A stretch of DNA of 64,000 bases from Sphingoaurantiacus capsulatus. GTDB lineage: Bacteria > Pseudomonadota > Alphaproteobacteria > Sphingomonadales > Sphingomonadaceae. The notes under the pieces were generated by a model that was given only the letters and a program-made list of their open reading frames with translations, had not been told where the DNA came from and ran no database searches. Both the position numbers and the translations under genes were made by a program. Of this stretch, positions 50,354 to 59,620 are shown one piece after another. The stretch covers positions 62,001 through 126,000 of the forward strand of contig NZ_JBHRXV010000011.1 of assembly GCF_042648405.1 (NCBI RefSeq), in the 5' to 3' direction. Every line of letters begins with the position of its first letter. Within the stretch, counting starts at the first letter, position 1.

Positions 50354-51322
50354 CTACGCGAGCGCGCGCGGCAGCTTGAACACGATGTCCTCGGACGCGG
50401 TGCGGACTTCCTCGATCGTCAGCTCGAAGCGCTCGTGCAGCGCGTCGATCAGCTCCTGCACCAAGGTCTCGGGCGCCGAGGCGCCGGCGGTGATGCCCAG
50501 CGAGGTGACGCCGCGCAGCCAACGCCAGTCGACGTCGGCGGCGCGCTGGATGAGCTGGCCGTGCGACCCACCGCGCTCGGCGACCTCGACAAGGCGCAGC
50601 GAGTTGGAGGATTTAGGCGAGCCGAGCACCAGCACGACCTGCGTCTTCGCCGCCAGCTCCTTCACCGCTTCCTGGCGATTGGAGGTGGCGTAGCAGATGT
50701 CCTCGCCCTTCGGCCCGACGAGATCGGGGAAGCGCGATTGCAGGGTCGTGAGGATGTCGCGGGTGTCGTCGACCGACAGGGTGGTCTGGGTGAGCAGGCC
50801 GAGCGGTCCCTCGGGTGGCTGCACCGTTTGCGCTTCCTCGACGGTCTCGACCAGCGTCATCGCGCCGTCGTCGACCTGGCCGAAGGTGCCGATCACCTCC
50901 GGGTGGCGGGCGTGGCCGATGAACAGGATGTGGCGGCCCTGATCGACGAAGCGCTCGGCTTGGCGGTGAACCTTCGACACCAGCGGGCAGGTCGCGTCGA
51001 TATAGTCGAGCCCGCGCGCCTCAGCCTTCGCCGGCACGACCTTGGGCACGCCATGCGCGGAGAAGATCACCGGCACGCCGTCGGGCACCTCATGCAGCTC
51101 CTCAACGAACACGGCGCCCTTGGCGCGCAGCGAGTCGACGACGAACTTGTTGTGGACGATCTCGTGCCGGACATAGACCGGCGCGCCGTAGCGCTCGATC
51201 GCCAGCTCGACGATGCGGATGGCGCGGTCGACGCCGGCGCAGAAGCCGCGCGGGGCGGCGATCACCACGCGAAGTTGCGGCTTGGTCGCCGCGGGCGTGT
51301 CGAGGACGGGAGTGGACGCCAT
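50354..51322 (-). CDS. ispH: 4-hydroxy-3-methylbut-2-enyl diphosphate reductase
   Basis: 322 residues, the last enzyme of the MEP isoprenoid pathway with a 4Fe-4S cluster. Cluster cysteines in APRGFCAGVDRAI (C28), DATCPLVSKVH and DICYATSNRQEAV. The E/T pocket segment (FIGHARHPEVIGT, LTQTTLSVDD) is present. Upstream is the divergent lipoprotein gene; thrB follows directly. Confidence 0.97.
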   Translation of the reverse strand: MASTPVLDTPAATKPQLRVVIAAPRGFCAGVDRAIRIVELAIERYGAPVYVRHEIVHNKFVVDSLRAKGAVFVEELHEVPDGVPVIFSAHGVPKVVPAKAEARGLDYIDATCPLVSKVHRQAERFVDQGRHILFIGHARHPEVIGTFGQVDDGAMTLVETVEEAQTVQPPEGPLGLLTQTTLSVDDTRDILTTLQSRFPDLVGPKGEDICYATSNRQEAVKELAAKTQVVLVLGSPKSSNSLRLVEVAERGGSHGQLIQRAADVDWRWLRGVTSLGITAGASAPETLVQELIDALHERFELTIEEVRTASEDIVFKLPRALA

Positions 51323-51403
51323 GTCGCGCTCCTACGCGATTGCTTGTGCCCACGAAACCCGGAACCTATAACGACGCGACATTTGGACCGGGGTGCTTTT
51401 CGC

Positions 51404-52024
51404 GTGCTCAGACAGCTTGGCTTTACCATTCTTGCCGCGACGGCACTCACGGCTTGCGGCGGCGGCGATCCGCTTCGTGTCACCCGCTCGGCCTGCCCGG
51501 CGGTGGCGATCGTGCAGCATACCGGCGACGTCACCCTGTTCTCGCCGCCCGCCAGCCGCGACGCCAGCGCGATCGATGTGGTCGCGACGATGACCAACGT
51601 GCGCGGCGCGTGCAGCGAAACCGGATCGCATATCTCGACCGGCGCCACCTTCACCGTGCTGGCGCAGCGCACCAACGCCGCCGGCGCGCGGCAGGTGACC
51701 CTGCCGTACTTCGTGGCGGTGGTTCAGGCGGGCGACAAGCTGGTCACCAAGCAGACCGGCACCGTGACGCTCAACTTCCCTGAGGGGCAGGTGCGCGCGC
51801 AGGGGCAGGGCAGCGCCAATGCGCAGGTCGACCGCGCCGCAGCGACGCTGTCGGCCGAGATGCGCGAGCGGATCACCCGCAAGCGCAAGCCGGGCGACGC
51901 CGATGCGGCGGTCGATCCGCTGTCCGATCCCGAGGTTCGCGATGCGGTTCGCGCCTCGACCTTCGAGGTGCTGGTCGGCTTCCAGCTCGACGAGGCGGGG
52001 CTGGCGTACAACGTCACCAAATAA
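51404..52024 (+). CDS. Lipoprotein, hypothetical
   Basis: 206 residues from GTG 51404. Lipoprotein signal with lipobox LTACGGG. The mature protein shows CPAVAIVQHTGDVTLFSPP, then VRGACSETGSHISTGATF and EVLVGFQLDEAGLAYNVTK. It is common in sphingomonads next to ispH as far as I recall. Divergent from ispH. No recognised domain. Confidence 0.7.
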   Translation: MLRQLGFTILAATALTACGGGDPLRVTRSACPAVAIVQHTGDVTLFSPPASRDASAIDVVATMTNVRGACSETGSHISTGATFTVLAQRTNAAGARQVTLPYFVAVVQAGDKLVTKQTGTVTLNFPEGQVRAQGQGSANAQVDRAAATLSAEMRERITRKRKPGDADAAVDPLSDPEVRDAVRASTFEVLVGFQLDEAGLAYNVTK

Positions 52025-52038
52025 GCGGGCTTTGCGGC

Positions 52039-52084
52039 TTTTGCGCGTGACTCGCGGCGTTGTTTGTTTTGCGCGTGACTCGCG
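52039..52084. repeat. Short direct repeat before the glycine riboswitch
   Basis: TTTTGCGCGTGACTCGCG at 52039-52056 and again at 52067-52084, an 18-bp exact repeat of period 28 between the lipoprotein stop and the riboswitch, in the likely promoter region. Confidence 0.7.
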
Positions 52085-52129
52085 CGGGGGCTTCTCCTAG
52101 ACCTCGACACGCCGTCGGGCTTGCCCGGT

Positions 52130-52335
52130 GAACGCGCGGGAGAGTGTGGCTTCGGGCCACCGCCGAAGGAGCAACCGCCCCCGGAATCTCTCAGGCCCCA
52201 GGACCGCGCGGGCACATCAGCGGCGATCTGGAAAGCGAGCCGTCGCACGGGCGGCTCCACCGAAGGGGTAAGTGCTGGCCAGCCGGCACGAAAGCTCTCA
52301 GGTTCCGTGACAGACAGGGGGCAGGGCCGGTGGCG
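52130..52335 (+). promoter_or_regulatory. Tandem glycine riboswitch upstream of gcvT
   Basis: Two glycine aptamers. First: GGGAGAGTGTGGC, CCGAAGGAGCAACCGCC, then ATCTCTCAGGC and AGGACC (52137-52206). Second: GGAAAGCGAGC, ACCGAAGGGGTAAGTG, then GCTCTCAGG and TGACAGACAGGGGG (52230-52322). These are the conserved glycine-riboswitch cores in the right order. Probably switches on the gcv operon when glycine is high. A ribosome binding site follows at 52363. Confidence 0.93.
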
Positions 52336-52373
52336 CTGGGCTGCCGGCATACGTCTGTCGACGGAGTTGCCGC

Positions 52374-53489
52374 ATGGCCGACACGGCCGAGAATCTCGAC
52401 ACGCTGCCGCTCGATTCGCTGCATCGCGAGCTTGGCGCCCGCATGGTGCCGTTCGCCGGCTATACGATGCCGATCCAGTATGAGGGCATCATCGCCGAGC
52501 ATCAGTGGACGCGGACGAGCGCCGGGCTGTTCGACGTGTCGCACATGGGCCAGATCCTGTTCGATCGCGACGCCGACGCCCCGCTGGAGGCGATCCTGCC
52601 CGGTGACCTCACCGGCCTCGCCGAGAACGCCATCCGCTATTCGATGCTGCTGAACGATCAGGGCGGCATTCTCGACGACCTGATGGTCACGCGACGCGCG
52701 AACGACCTCTACATGGTGGTCAACGGCGCGACCAAGCATGACGACATCGCCGACATGAAGGCGCGGCTGCCGGCCGGTACGCGGCTCGACTATCGCCCCG
52801 ACTGGGCGCTGCTGGCGCTGCAGGGGCCGAAGGCGGTCGACGTGCTCGAGCGGCTGGCGCCGGGCGCCGCGGCGCTGTCGTTCATGCGCGCGGGGCCGCT
52901 TACCATCGACGGGGTCGAGGCGTGGGTCAGCCGGTCGGGCTATACCGGCGAAGACGGCTACGAGATTTCGATCCCGGCCGATGCCGCCGAGAAGGTGGCG
53001 CGGCGGCTGCTGGCGCAGCCCGAGGTGAAGCCGATCGGCCTCGGGGCGCGCGATTCGCTGCGGCTGGAGGCAGGGCTGCCGCTGTACGGTCATGATTTGA
53101 CGCCGGAAATCACGCCGGTCGAGGCGGCGCTGTCCTTCGCGATTTCCAAGCGCCGCAAGGCCGAGGGCGGCTTCGCCGGCGCCGAGCGCGTGCTCGGCCA
53201 GTTGCTCAACGGGCCGGAGCGCAAGCGCGTCGGCCTGCGCATCGACGGCCGCCAGCCGGTGCGCGAGGGCGCCACTGTCGTCGTCAACGGTGCGACCGTG
53301 GGCAACGTGACCAGCGGCGGCCACGGCCCGGCGCTGAATGCGCCGATCGCCATGGCCTATGTGCCCGCCGCGCTCGCGGCCGACGGGACGCGGTTGCAGG
53401 TCGAGGTCCGGGGCAAGCTGCTCGACGCCACCGTCGTGCCGATGCCCTTCTTTCCGAAAAATTACGTCCGCCAGGGAGGCAAGGCATGA
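52374..53489 (+). CDS. gcvT: Glycine cleavage system T protein (aminomethyltransferase)
   Basis: 371 residues. Takes the methylamine from the H protein onto tetrahydrofolate. Motifs: MVPFAGYTMPIQYEGIIAEH, LFDVSHMGQILF, NDQGGILDDLMVTRR and SGYTGEDGYEISIP. The C-terminal barrel carries KRRKAEGGFAGAERV. First gene of the operon; ATGA overlap with gcvH. Confidence 0.97.
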   Translation: MADTAENLDTLPLDSLHRELGARMVPFAGYTMPIQYEGIIAEHQWTRTSAGLFDVSHMGQILFDRDADAPLEAILPGDLTGLAENAIRYSMLLNDQGGILDDLMVTRRANDLYMVVNGATKHDDIADMKARLPAGTRLDYRPDWALLALQGPKAVDVLERLAPGAAALSFMRAGPLTIDGVEAWVSRSGYTGEDGYEISIPADAAEKVARRLLAQPEVKPIGLGARDSLRLEAGLPLYGHDLTPEITPVEAALSFAISKRRKAEGGFAGAERVLGQLLNGPERKRVGLRIDGRQPVREGATVVVNGATVGNVTSGGHGPALNAPIAMAYVPAALAADGTRLQVEVRGKLLDATVVPMPFFPKNYVRQGGKA

Positions 53490-53857
53490 AGCTCTATTTC
53501 ACCAAGGACCATGAGTGGATCCGCGTCGAGGGCGGCACCGCCACCGTCGGCATCACCGATTATGCGCAGGCGCAGCTGGGCGACGTGGTGTTCGTCGAGC
53601 TGCCGCCGGTCGGCGCGCCGCTGACCAAGCGCAAGGAAGCCGCCGTCGTCGAATCGGTGAAAGCCGCGTCGGAAGTCTATGCGCCGATCTCGGGCGAGGT
53701 GACCGAAGGCAATGCCGAGCTGGAGGCCGATCCGGCGCTGGCGAACACCGCCCCGGAAGATGCCGGCTGGTTCTTCAAGATGAGCGTGGGTGATGCGAGC
53801 GAGCTCGACGGCATGATGGATGAAGCCGCGTACCGCGACTACACCAAGGACCTGTAG
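53486..53857 (+). CDS. gcvH: Glycine cleavage system H protein
   Basis: 123 residues, lipoyl carrier. Starts MKLYFTKDHEWIRVEGGTA. Lipoyl Lys lies in VVESVKAASEVYAPISGE. Ends ASELDGMMDEAAYRDYTK. The ATG overlaps the gcvT stop by four bases. A methyltransferase gene follows 5 bases later. Confidence 0.97.
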   Translation: MKLYFTKDHEWIRVEGGTATVGITDYAQAQLGDVVFVELPPVGAPLTKRKEAAVVESVKAASEVYAPISGEVTEGNAELEADPALANTAPEDAGWFFKMSVGDASELDGMMDEAAYRDYTKDL

Positions 53858-53862
53858 GCGCG

Positions 53863-54627
53863 ATGGCGGGCGAGGGGCAAAACTGGGATCCGGTCGCCTA
53901 TGCGGCGCACGCCAGCTTCGTGCCGGCGCTGGGGGCGCCAGTGCTCGATCTGCTGGCGCCGAAGCAGGGCGAGCGCATCCTCGACCTCGGCTGCGGCGAC
54001 GGCGTGCTGACCGCGAAGCTGGTCGCGGCCGGCGCTGAAGTCGTCGGCGTCGACACCGACCGGGCGATGATCGTCGCCGCGCAGGAGCGGGGCCTCGACG
54101 TCCGCCGCATGGACGGGCGCGCGCTCGATTTCGTGCATGAGTTCGACGCGGTTTTCACCAATGCCGCGCTGCACTGGATGACGCCGCCGGCGCGCGTGGC
54201 GGAGGGCGTCTACAAGGCGCTGAAGCCGGGCGGGCGTTACGTCGGCGAGTTCGGCGGCCACGGCAACGTCGCGGCGATCCGCGCGGCGCTGCGCGGCGTG
54301 CTGATGGGGCGCGGCTACCGGGTGCCGTCGGTCGAGGACAATTATTATCCGACCCCCGACGAGTTCCGCGCTGTCCTCGAAGCCGCCGGCTTCGTCGTCG
54401 ATCGCGTCGACCTGATCCCGCGCCCGACGCCGGTGCCCTCGGGCATGAGCGCCTGGCTCAACACCTTCCGCAGCGGCTTCATCGATGCCGCCGGCGTCCC
54501 CGAAAGCGAACGGGCGCAGGTGATCGAGGATACCCGCTCGCTGCTGCGTCCCGTGCTGGCCGATCAGGCCGGCAACTGGACCGCCGACTATGTGCGGCTG
54601 CGGTTCGCCGCCCGCAAACCGGAGTAG
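53863..54627 (+). CDS. Class I SAM methyltransferase inside the gcv operon
   Basis: 254 residues. AdoMet motif ILDLGCGDGVLTAKLVAAGA with following VVGVDTDRAMI; motif AVFTNAALHWM resembling the TrmR/Tam trans-aconitate methyltransferase type. It lies between gcvH and gcvPA, 5 and 3 bases from its neighbours, so it is cotranscribed. Substrate unknown; a connection to one-carbon metabolism or simple hitchhiking is possible. Confidence 0.85.
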   Translation: MAGEGQNWDPVAYAAHASFVPALGAPVLDLLAPKQGERILDLGCGDGVLTAKLVAAGAEVVGVDTDRAMIVAAQERGLDVRRMDGRALDFVHEFDAVFTNAALHWMTPPARVAEGVYKALKPGGRYVGEFGGHGNVAAIRAALRGVLMGRGYRVPSVEDNYYPTPDEFRAVLEAAGFVVDRVDLIPRPTPVPSGMSAWLNTFRSGFIDAAGVPESERAQVIEDTRSLLRPVLADQAGNWTADYVRLRFAARKPE

Positions 54628-54630
54628 ATC

Positions 54631-55998
54631 ATGCGCTACCTGCCGCTTACCGAAGCCGACCGCCGCGACATGCTCGCGACGATCGGCGCCAAGTCGATCG
54701 ACGATCTGTTCAGCGACGTGCCGCAAGCGGCGCGGCTGACCAAGCCGATCGAGGGGCTGTCGAACCATCTGTCGGAGCTGGAGGTCGAGCGGCTGCTCAC
54801 CGGCCTGTCGCGGCAGAATTCGCCAGCGTCCGAGATGCCGTTCTTCGTCGGCTGCGGCGCCTACAAGCATCATGTGCCGGCGAGCGTCGATCATCTGATC
54901 CAGCGCGGCGAATTCCTGACCAGCTACACGCCCTACCAGCCGGAAATCGCGCAGGGCACGCTGCAGGTGCTGTTCGAATTCCAGACGCAGGTCGCGCGGC
55001 TGACCGGCATGGATGTCGCCAACGCCTCGATGTACGACGGCTCGACCGCGACGACCGAGGCGATCTTCATGGCGCGGCGCCTCACGCGGCGCACCAAGGC
55101 GATCGTGTCGGCGGGCGTCCACCCGCACTATGTGTCGGCGGCAAAGACGCTGACCAAGTTCACCGAAGACGAGCTGGTCTGCGGCGACCCGAAGCTGACC
55201 GCGGGCGCGCCAGGCAATGATCTCGACTGGATCCTGTCGCAGCTCGACGACGCGACTTCTTGCGTCGTGGTGCAGAACCCCAATTTGTTCGGCCACGTCG
55301 CCGACCTGACCGACCTTGCTGCCGCCTGCCACGCCAAGGGTGCGCTGCTGGTGGTGGCGTTCACCGAGGTGGTGTCCTTGGGGGCGATCAAGTCGCCGGG
55401 CGAGATGGGCGCCGACATCGTCGTCGGCGAGGGCCAGTCGATCGGCAACGGCCTCAACTTCGGCGGCCCGTACCTCGGCCTGTTCGCGACGCGCGACAAA
55501 TATGTTCGCCAGATGCCGGGGCGCCTGTGCGGCGAGACGGTGGATGCGGAAGGGCGCCGCGGCTTCGTGCTGACGCTCTCCACCCGCGAGCAGCATATCC
55601 GCCGCGAGAAGGCGACGTCGAACATCTGCACCAACTCGGGGCTGTGTGCGCTCGCCTTCACCATCCACATGACCCTTCTCGGCGAGGAAGGGCTGCGGCG
55701 CCTGGCGGCGCTCAACCACGCCCGTGCCGTCCAGACCGCCGAGCGGCTGGCCAAGGTGCCGGGAATCGAGGTGCTGAACGGCAGCTTCTTCAACGAATTC
55801 ACCATCAAATTGTCGAAGGAAGCGCGGCCGGTGATCCGCGAGCTGGCCGAGCGCAAGCTGCTGGCCGGCGTGTCGCTCGGGCGCCTCTATCCGGGCGTGA
55901 CCGAGCTTGAGAATGGCGTGGTCGTCGCGGCGACCGAGACGGTGACCGACGACGATATCGAGGCGTTGGCGCAAGGCTTTGCGGAGGTGCTGGCATGA
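54631..55998 (+). CDS. gcvPA: Glycine dehydrogenase (decarboxylating) subunit 1
   Basis: 455 residues, N-terminal half of the P protein split in two genes. MRYLPLTEADRRDMLATIGA is the usual start; YTPYQPEIAQGTLQVLFEFQ and MDVANASMYDGSTATTEAI are diagnostic. It does not itself carry the PLP Lys. Forms a heterotetramer with GcvPB. ATGA overlap with gcvPB. Confidence 0.97.
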   Translation: MRYLPLTEADRRDMLATIGAKSIDDLFSDVPQAARLTKPIEGLSNHLSELEVERLLTGLSRQNSPASEMPFFVGCGAYKHHVPASVDHLIQRGEFLTSYTPYQPEIAQGTLQVLFEFQTQVARLTGMDVANASMYDGSTATTEAIFMARRLTRRTKAIVSAGVHPHYVSAAKTLTKFTEDELVCGDPKLTAGAPGNDLDWILSQLDDATSCVVVQNPNLFGHVADLTDLAAACHAKGALLVVAFTEVVSLGAIKSPGEMGADIVVGEGQSIGNGLNFGGPYLGLFATRDKYVRQMPGRLCGETVDAEGRRGFVLTLSTREQHIRREKATSNICTNSGLCALAFTIHMTLLGEEGLRRLAALNHARAVQTAERLAKVPGIEVLNGSFFNEFTIKLSKEARPVIRELAERKLLAGVSLGRLYPGVTELENGVVVAATETVTDDDIEALAQGFAEVLA

Positions 55999-57578
55999 GC
56001 ATGAATCGTCAGGGACGCGACAGCGGTGCCGGTGAAGGCGGCGGCACCGGCAATGCCTTCGAGACCGTCACCGGCAACCGCGGGCTTCAGCTCGAGGAGC
56101 CGTTGATCTTCGAAAAGGGCGCGCCTGACCGCTTCGGCGTCGACCTGCCCGCCGGCCCGAAGGTGGCGAGTCGCCTCGGCGGGCTCGACCGTAACAAGCC
56201 GATCGGCCTCTACGGCCTGTCGGAGCCGGAGACGGTGCGCCACTACACGCGCCTCAGTCGCCAGAACTACGCGATCGACATGGGGCTGTTCCCGCTCGGC
56301 TCGTGCACGATGAAGCACAACCCGCGCCTCAACGAGAAGATGGCGCGGCTGCCGGGCTTCGGCGACATCCACCCGCTGCAGCCGGTCGACAGCGTGCAGG
56401 GCGCGCTGGCGCTGATCCACCTGGTCGGCGAGTGGCTGTGCACCTTGACCGGCATGCCGAGCGTCGCGATGAGCCCGAAGGCCGGCGCGCATGGCGAGCT
56501 GTGCGGCATGCTGGCGATCCGCGCCGCGCATGACGCGCGCGGCGAAACGCGCAAGATCGTGCTCGTGCCGGAATCGGCGCACGGCACCAACCCGGCGACG
56601 GCGGCTTTCTGTGGTTACGAGGTCGTCGGCATTCCGGCGAACGAGCGCGGCCGCGTCGACGTCGACGCGCTGAAAGCGAAGCTCGGGCCGGATGTGGCGG
56701 CGGTGATGATCACCAACCCGAATACCTGCGGGCTGTTCGAGCCGGACATGATCGAGATTGCCGAGGCCGTGCATGCGGCGGGCGCCTTCGTCTATTGCGA
56801 CGGCGCCAATTTCAACGCCATCGTCGGCCGCGTGCGGCCGGGCGATCTCGGCGTCGATGCCATGCACATCAACCTGCACAAGACCTTCTCCACCCCGCAC
56901 GGCGGCGGCGGGCCGGGTTCGGGTCCGGTGGTGTTCTCGGCCGCGCTGGCGCCGTTCGCACCGCTGCCCTTCGTGCGCAAGACGGCTGAGCATTATGAGC
57001 TGGTCGAAGAAGAGCAGGCGCATGCCTCGACCGACCATAACGAGAGCTTCGGCCGCATGGTCGCCTTCCACGGCCAGATGGGCATGTTCGTCCGCGCCGC
57101 GGCCTACATGCTGAGCCACGGCGCCGATGGCCTCCGGCAGGTGGCGGAGGACGCGGTCCTCAACGCCAACTACATCCTCGCCAGCCTGAAGGACGTGATG
57201 TCGGCGCCGTTCGGCGACACCGGCCCGTGCATGCACGAGGCGCTGTTCTCCGACGACTTCCTGCACGGCACCGGGATCACCACGATCGATATCGCCAAGG
57301 CGCTGATCGACGAGGGCTATCACCCGATGACGATGTACTTCCCGCTCGTCGTCCACGGCGCGATGCTGGTGGAGCCGACCGAGACGGAGTCGAAGTCGAC
57401 GCTCGACCAGTTCATCAACTCGCTGCGCAGCCTCGCCATCCTGGCGAGGTCGGGCGACGACAGCCGCTTCAAGGGCGCGCCCTTCCTCGCGCCGCGCCGC
57501 CGCCTCGACGAGACGGCCGCCGCGCGCAAGCCGGTGCTGAGCTGGCGCGAACCGGAGCAGCGCCAGGCGGCGGAGTGA
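55995..57578 (+). CDS. gcvPB: Glycine dehydrogenase (decarboxylating) subunit 2
   Basis: 527 residues, catalytic P-protein half. PLP Lys in MHINLHKTFSTPHGGGGPG; also FPLGSCTMKHNPR, SPKAGAHGELCG and the C-terminal PTETESKSTLDQF. Decarboxylates glycine and loads the H protein. GTGA overlap with the following methyltransferase gene. Confidence 0.97.
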   Translation: MSMNRQGRDSGAGEGGGTGNAFETVTGNRGLQLEEPLIFEKGAPDRFGVDLPAGPKVASRLGGLDRNKPIGLYGLSEPETVRHYTRLSRQNYAIDMGLFPLGSCTMKHNPRLNEKMARLPGFGDIHPLQPVDSVQGALALIHLVGEWLCTLTGMPSVAMSPKAGAHGELCGMLAIRAAHDARGETRKIVLVPESAHGTNPATAAFCGYEVVGIPANERGRVDVDALKAKLGPDVAAVMITNPNTCGLFEPDMIEIAEAVHAAGAFVYCDGANFNAIVGRVRPGDLGVDAMHINLHKTFSTPHGGGGPGSGPVVFSAALAPFAPLPFVRKTAEHYELVEEEQAHASTDHNESFGRMVAFHGQMGMFVRAAAYMLSHGADGLRQVAEDAVLNANYILASLKDVMSAPFGDTGPCMHEALFSDDFLHGTGITTIDIAKALIDEGYHPMTMYFPLVVHGAMLVEPTETESKSTLDQFINSLRSLAILARSGDDSRFKGAPFLAPRRRLDETAAARKPVLSWREPEQRQAAE

Positions 57579-58198
57579 TCGCCAACGAAAGCTGGAGCGG
57601 CGAGGATCGCCGCGCCAGCCCGTCGGTCGCGCGCAACCGCGAGCCGATCCTCGATGTGCTGCGGCGGGTGTTGCCGCCGCGGGGTCTGGTGCTGGAGATC
57701 GCCGCCGGCACCGGCGAGCATGCGGTGCATTTCGCCGGCGCGCTGCCGGGCCTCGACTGGCAGCCGACCGACCCCGACGCGATGAGCCGCCGCTCGATCG
57801 CCGCGTGGCGGGCGGAGGCGGGGCTGCCGAACCTGCGCGAACCGCTGCCGCTTGACGTCATCGCCGCCGACTGGCCGGTGGGCGCGGCCGATGCGGTAGT
57901 CTGCATCAACATGATCCACATCAGCCCGTGGGCGGCGACCGAGGGGCTGATGGCCGGCGCGGCGGCGCGGCTGTCGCCGGGCGCGCCGTTGTTCGTCTAC
58001 GGCCCGTTCCGCCGCGAAGGCGTGCCGATCGCACCGAGCAACGAGGCGTTCGACGCGTCGCTGCGCGAGCGCAATCCGGCGTGGGGGCTGCGCGATCTGG
58101 AGGCGGTGCAGGCGTTGGCAGCGGGACAGGGGTTCGATCTCGCCGAGGTAATCGAGATGCCCGCCAGCAATCTGTCGCTGGTGTTTTGCCGCCGCTAG
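57575..58198 (+). CDS. DUF938 methyltransferase
   Basis: 207 residues from GTG 57575. DUF938 (PF06080) SAM-dependent methyltransferase: VLEIAAGTGEHAVHFAGALP, then WQPTDPDA, AVVCINMIHISPWAATEGLM and YGPFRREGVPIAPSNEAFD. Function of the family is unknown. Overlaps the gcvPB stop by four bases and ends the operon. Confidence 0.9.
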   Translation: MIANESWSGEDRRASPSVARNREPILDVLRRVLPPRGLVLEIAAGTGEHAVHFAGALPGLDWQPTDPDAMSRRSIAAWRAEAGLPNLREPLPLDVIAADWPVGAADAVVCINMIHISPWAATEGLMAGAAARLSPGAPLFVYGPFRREGVPIAPSNEAFDASLRERNPAWGLRDLEAVQALAAGQGFDLAEVIEMPASNLSLVFCRR

Positions 58199-58214
58199 CG
58201 CCGCGACGCCGCTA

Positions 58215-58868
58215 CTACTCGGTTTTCACCTTCTGCTCCATGATCGTCGGCAACCGTGCGGGCCGCTTGCCTTTCTTTCGGCCGCTTCGGTATTTGCTCT
58301 GATACTCCCGCCGTTGCCGCGTAATCTCGTGCAGCACGATGCCTGAGCTCGTACCCAGATTGAGGCTTTCGACCATCCCGAACATCGGCACGCTGACGCA
58401 CATGTCGCACCGCTCGACGGCTAGGTCGCTGATGCCTCTGGTTTCGTTGCCGAACCACACGGCCAACTTGGTATGCTTGGAATAGTCGCCCTCGTTGAGG
58501 GGGACGTTGATTTTGCCTTTCACGTGCGGTGACGTGACGATCGAGACGAAGCCTTTCTTCTCAAGATGATCCAAGCAGGCTTCGGTGCTGTCGAACCGCT
58601 TAACGAAGGTCCATCTCACCGCAGCCACCGACAGCTTCGCGAGCTTGGGTTCCTGGCGCAGTTCCTGCCAGTCGTCGGAGAGCGCTTGGCGCGGATCGAC
58701 GACGTAGACTTTGTCGACGCCCAGCGCATTCACGTTTCGGATGAGTGTGCCGATGTTTCGAGGATTCTGCGGGTCCTCAATGACCGCGATCAGGTTCTTA
58801 CAGCGGAACGGTTTTATCGCATCCGCGCGGCGGCGAGCCGGTCGCTTGAGGGTGGTTTCATCCGTCAT
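58215..58868 (-). CDS. SpoU/TrmH family RNA 2'-O-methyltransferase
   Basis: 217 residues from ATG 58868 (a GTG at 58895 would add nine; neither has a clear ribosome binding site). The three SPOUT motifs are intact: DPQNPRNIGTLIRNVNALG, LAVWFGNETRGIS and PMFGMVESLNLGTSSGIVLH. C-terminal tail rich in Lys/Arg (SKYRSGRKKGKRPARL). Somewhat less GC-rich than neighbours. tRNA or rRNA substrate unknown. It runs convergent to the DUF938 gene. Confidence 0.9.
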   Translation of the reverse strand: MTDETTLKRPARRRADAIKPFRCKNLIAVIEDPQNPRNIGTLIRNVNALGVDKVYVVDPRQALSDDWQELRQEPKLAKLSVAAVRWTFVKRFDSTEACLDHLEKKGFVSIVTSPHVKGKINVPLNEGDYSKHTKLAVWFGNETRGISDLAVERCDMCVSVPMFGMVESLNLGTSSGIVLHEITRQRREYQSKYRSGRKKGKRPARLPTIMEQKVKTE

Positions 58869-58914
58869 TGGAGAGCGCCTGCGTTGGATAGGCACGCATT
58901 ATTCCATGTCGCGA

Positions 58915-59358
58915 TCAGCGCTGCCAGCGCGCCGCTGCCGCGTCGTCGGACACCTTCGCCTCGACCCAGCGGTCGCCCTCGTCGCTTTCCTCGCGCTTCC
59001 AGAAGGGCGCTTGCGTCTTCAGCCAATCCATCAGGAACGCGCACGCCTCGAAAGCAGCGGCGCGGTGCGAGGAGGCGACGGCGACCAGCACGATGCGCTC
59101 GCCGGGGAGGAGGCGGCCGTGGCGGTGGACGATGACGATGCCGTCGAGCGGCCAGCGGGTGGCGGCGTCGTCGGCGATGGCGCGGAGCTGGCGCTCGGTC
59201 ATGCCGGGATAATGTTCGAGTGTCATCGCAACGATGTCGCCGCCGCGCACGAGGCCGGTGAAGCTGGCGACGGCGCCGATATCGCCGCGGCCGGCGTGGA
59301 GACGCTCGATTTCGGCGCCGGGGTCGAAGTCGTCGGCCTGAACGCGGACGTCGATCAT
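58915..59358 (-). CDS. moaE: Molybdopterin synthase catalytic subunit
   Basis: 147 residues. Inserts sulfur into precursor Z with MoaD. MoaE signatures: GAVASFTGLVRGG, ALEHYPGMTERQL, IVHRHGRLLPGERIVLVAVA and SSHRAAAFEACAFLMDWLKT, ending PFWKREE. Four-base overlap with moaD upstream. Confidence 0.97.
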   Translation of the reverse strand: MIDVRVQADDFDPGAEIERLHAGRGDIGAVASFTGLVRGGDIVAMTLEHYPGMTERQLRAIADDAATRWPLDGIVIVHRHGRLLPGERIVLVAVASSHRAAAFEACAFLMDWLKTQAPFWKREESDEGDRWVEAKVSDDAAAARWQR

Positions 59359-59609
59359 CCGCCGGTGACCGGGGGGAAGATCGCGATTTCGTCGCCAGCG
59401 GTTACCGGCGCGGTTAGTGGCGCGAAAATCTGGTTGATCGCGAGGCGAAGCCGGGGTCGGTCGGCGAGGGCGGCGGCATAGCCGTCACCGCGCGCTTCCA
59501 GCCAGTCGAGCAGTTGCGCGGCGGTGCCGACGTTCGCCGGCAGCTCAAGCCGCTCCCCATTCTTGCCGATCCGCTCGCGCACCCAGGCGAAGTAGAGCAG
59601 CTCGATCAT
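59355..59609 (-). CDS. moaD: Molybdopterin synthase sulfur-carrier subunit
   Basis: 84 residues, ubiquitin-like. IELLYFAWVRERIG start, then LRLAINQIF, AGDEIAIFPPVTGG with the C-terminal Gly-Gly that carries the thiocarboxylate. ATG 59609; the stop overlaps moaE by four bases. Confidence 0.96.
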   Translation of the reverse strand: MIELLYFAWVRERIGKNGERLELPANVGTAAQLLDWLEARGDGYAAALADRPRLRLAINQIFAPLTAPVTAGDEIAIFPPVTGG

Positions 59610-59620
59610 GCCCCCATTGC

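Noticed and set aside
49670..51403. Long plus-strand frame in front of the 51404 lipoprotein
   Set aside because: It is antisense to ispH and thrB; only its last part, from GTG 51404 with lipobox, is a gene.
58201..58895. Lower-GC SpoU gene as mobile island
   Set aside because: Only mildly atypical and without repeats or mobility genes on either side.
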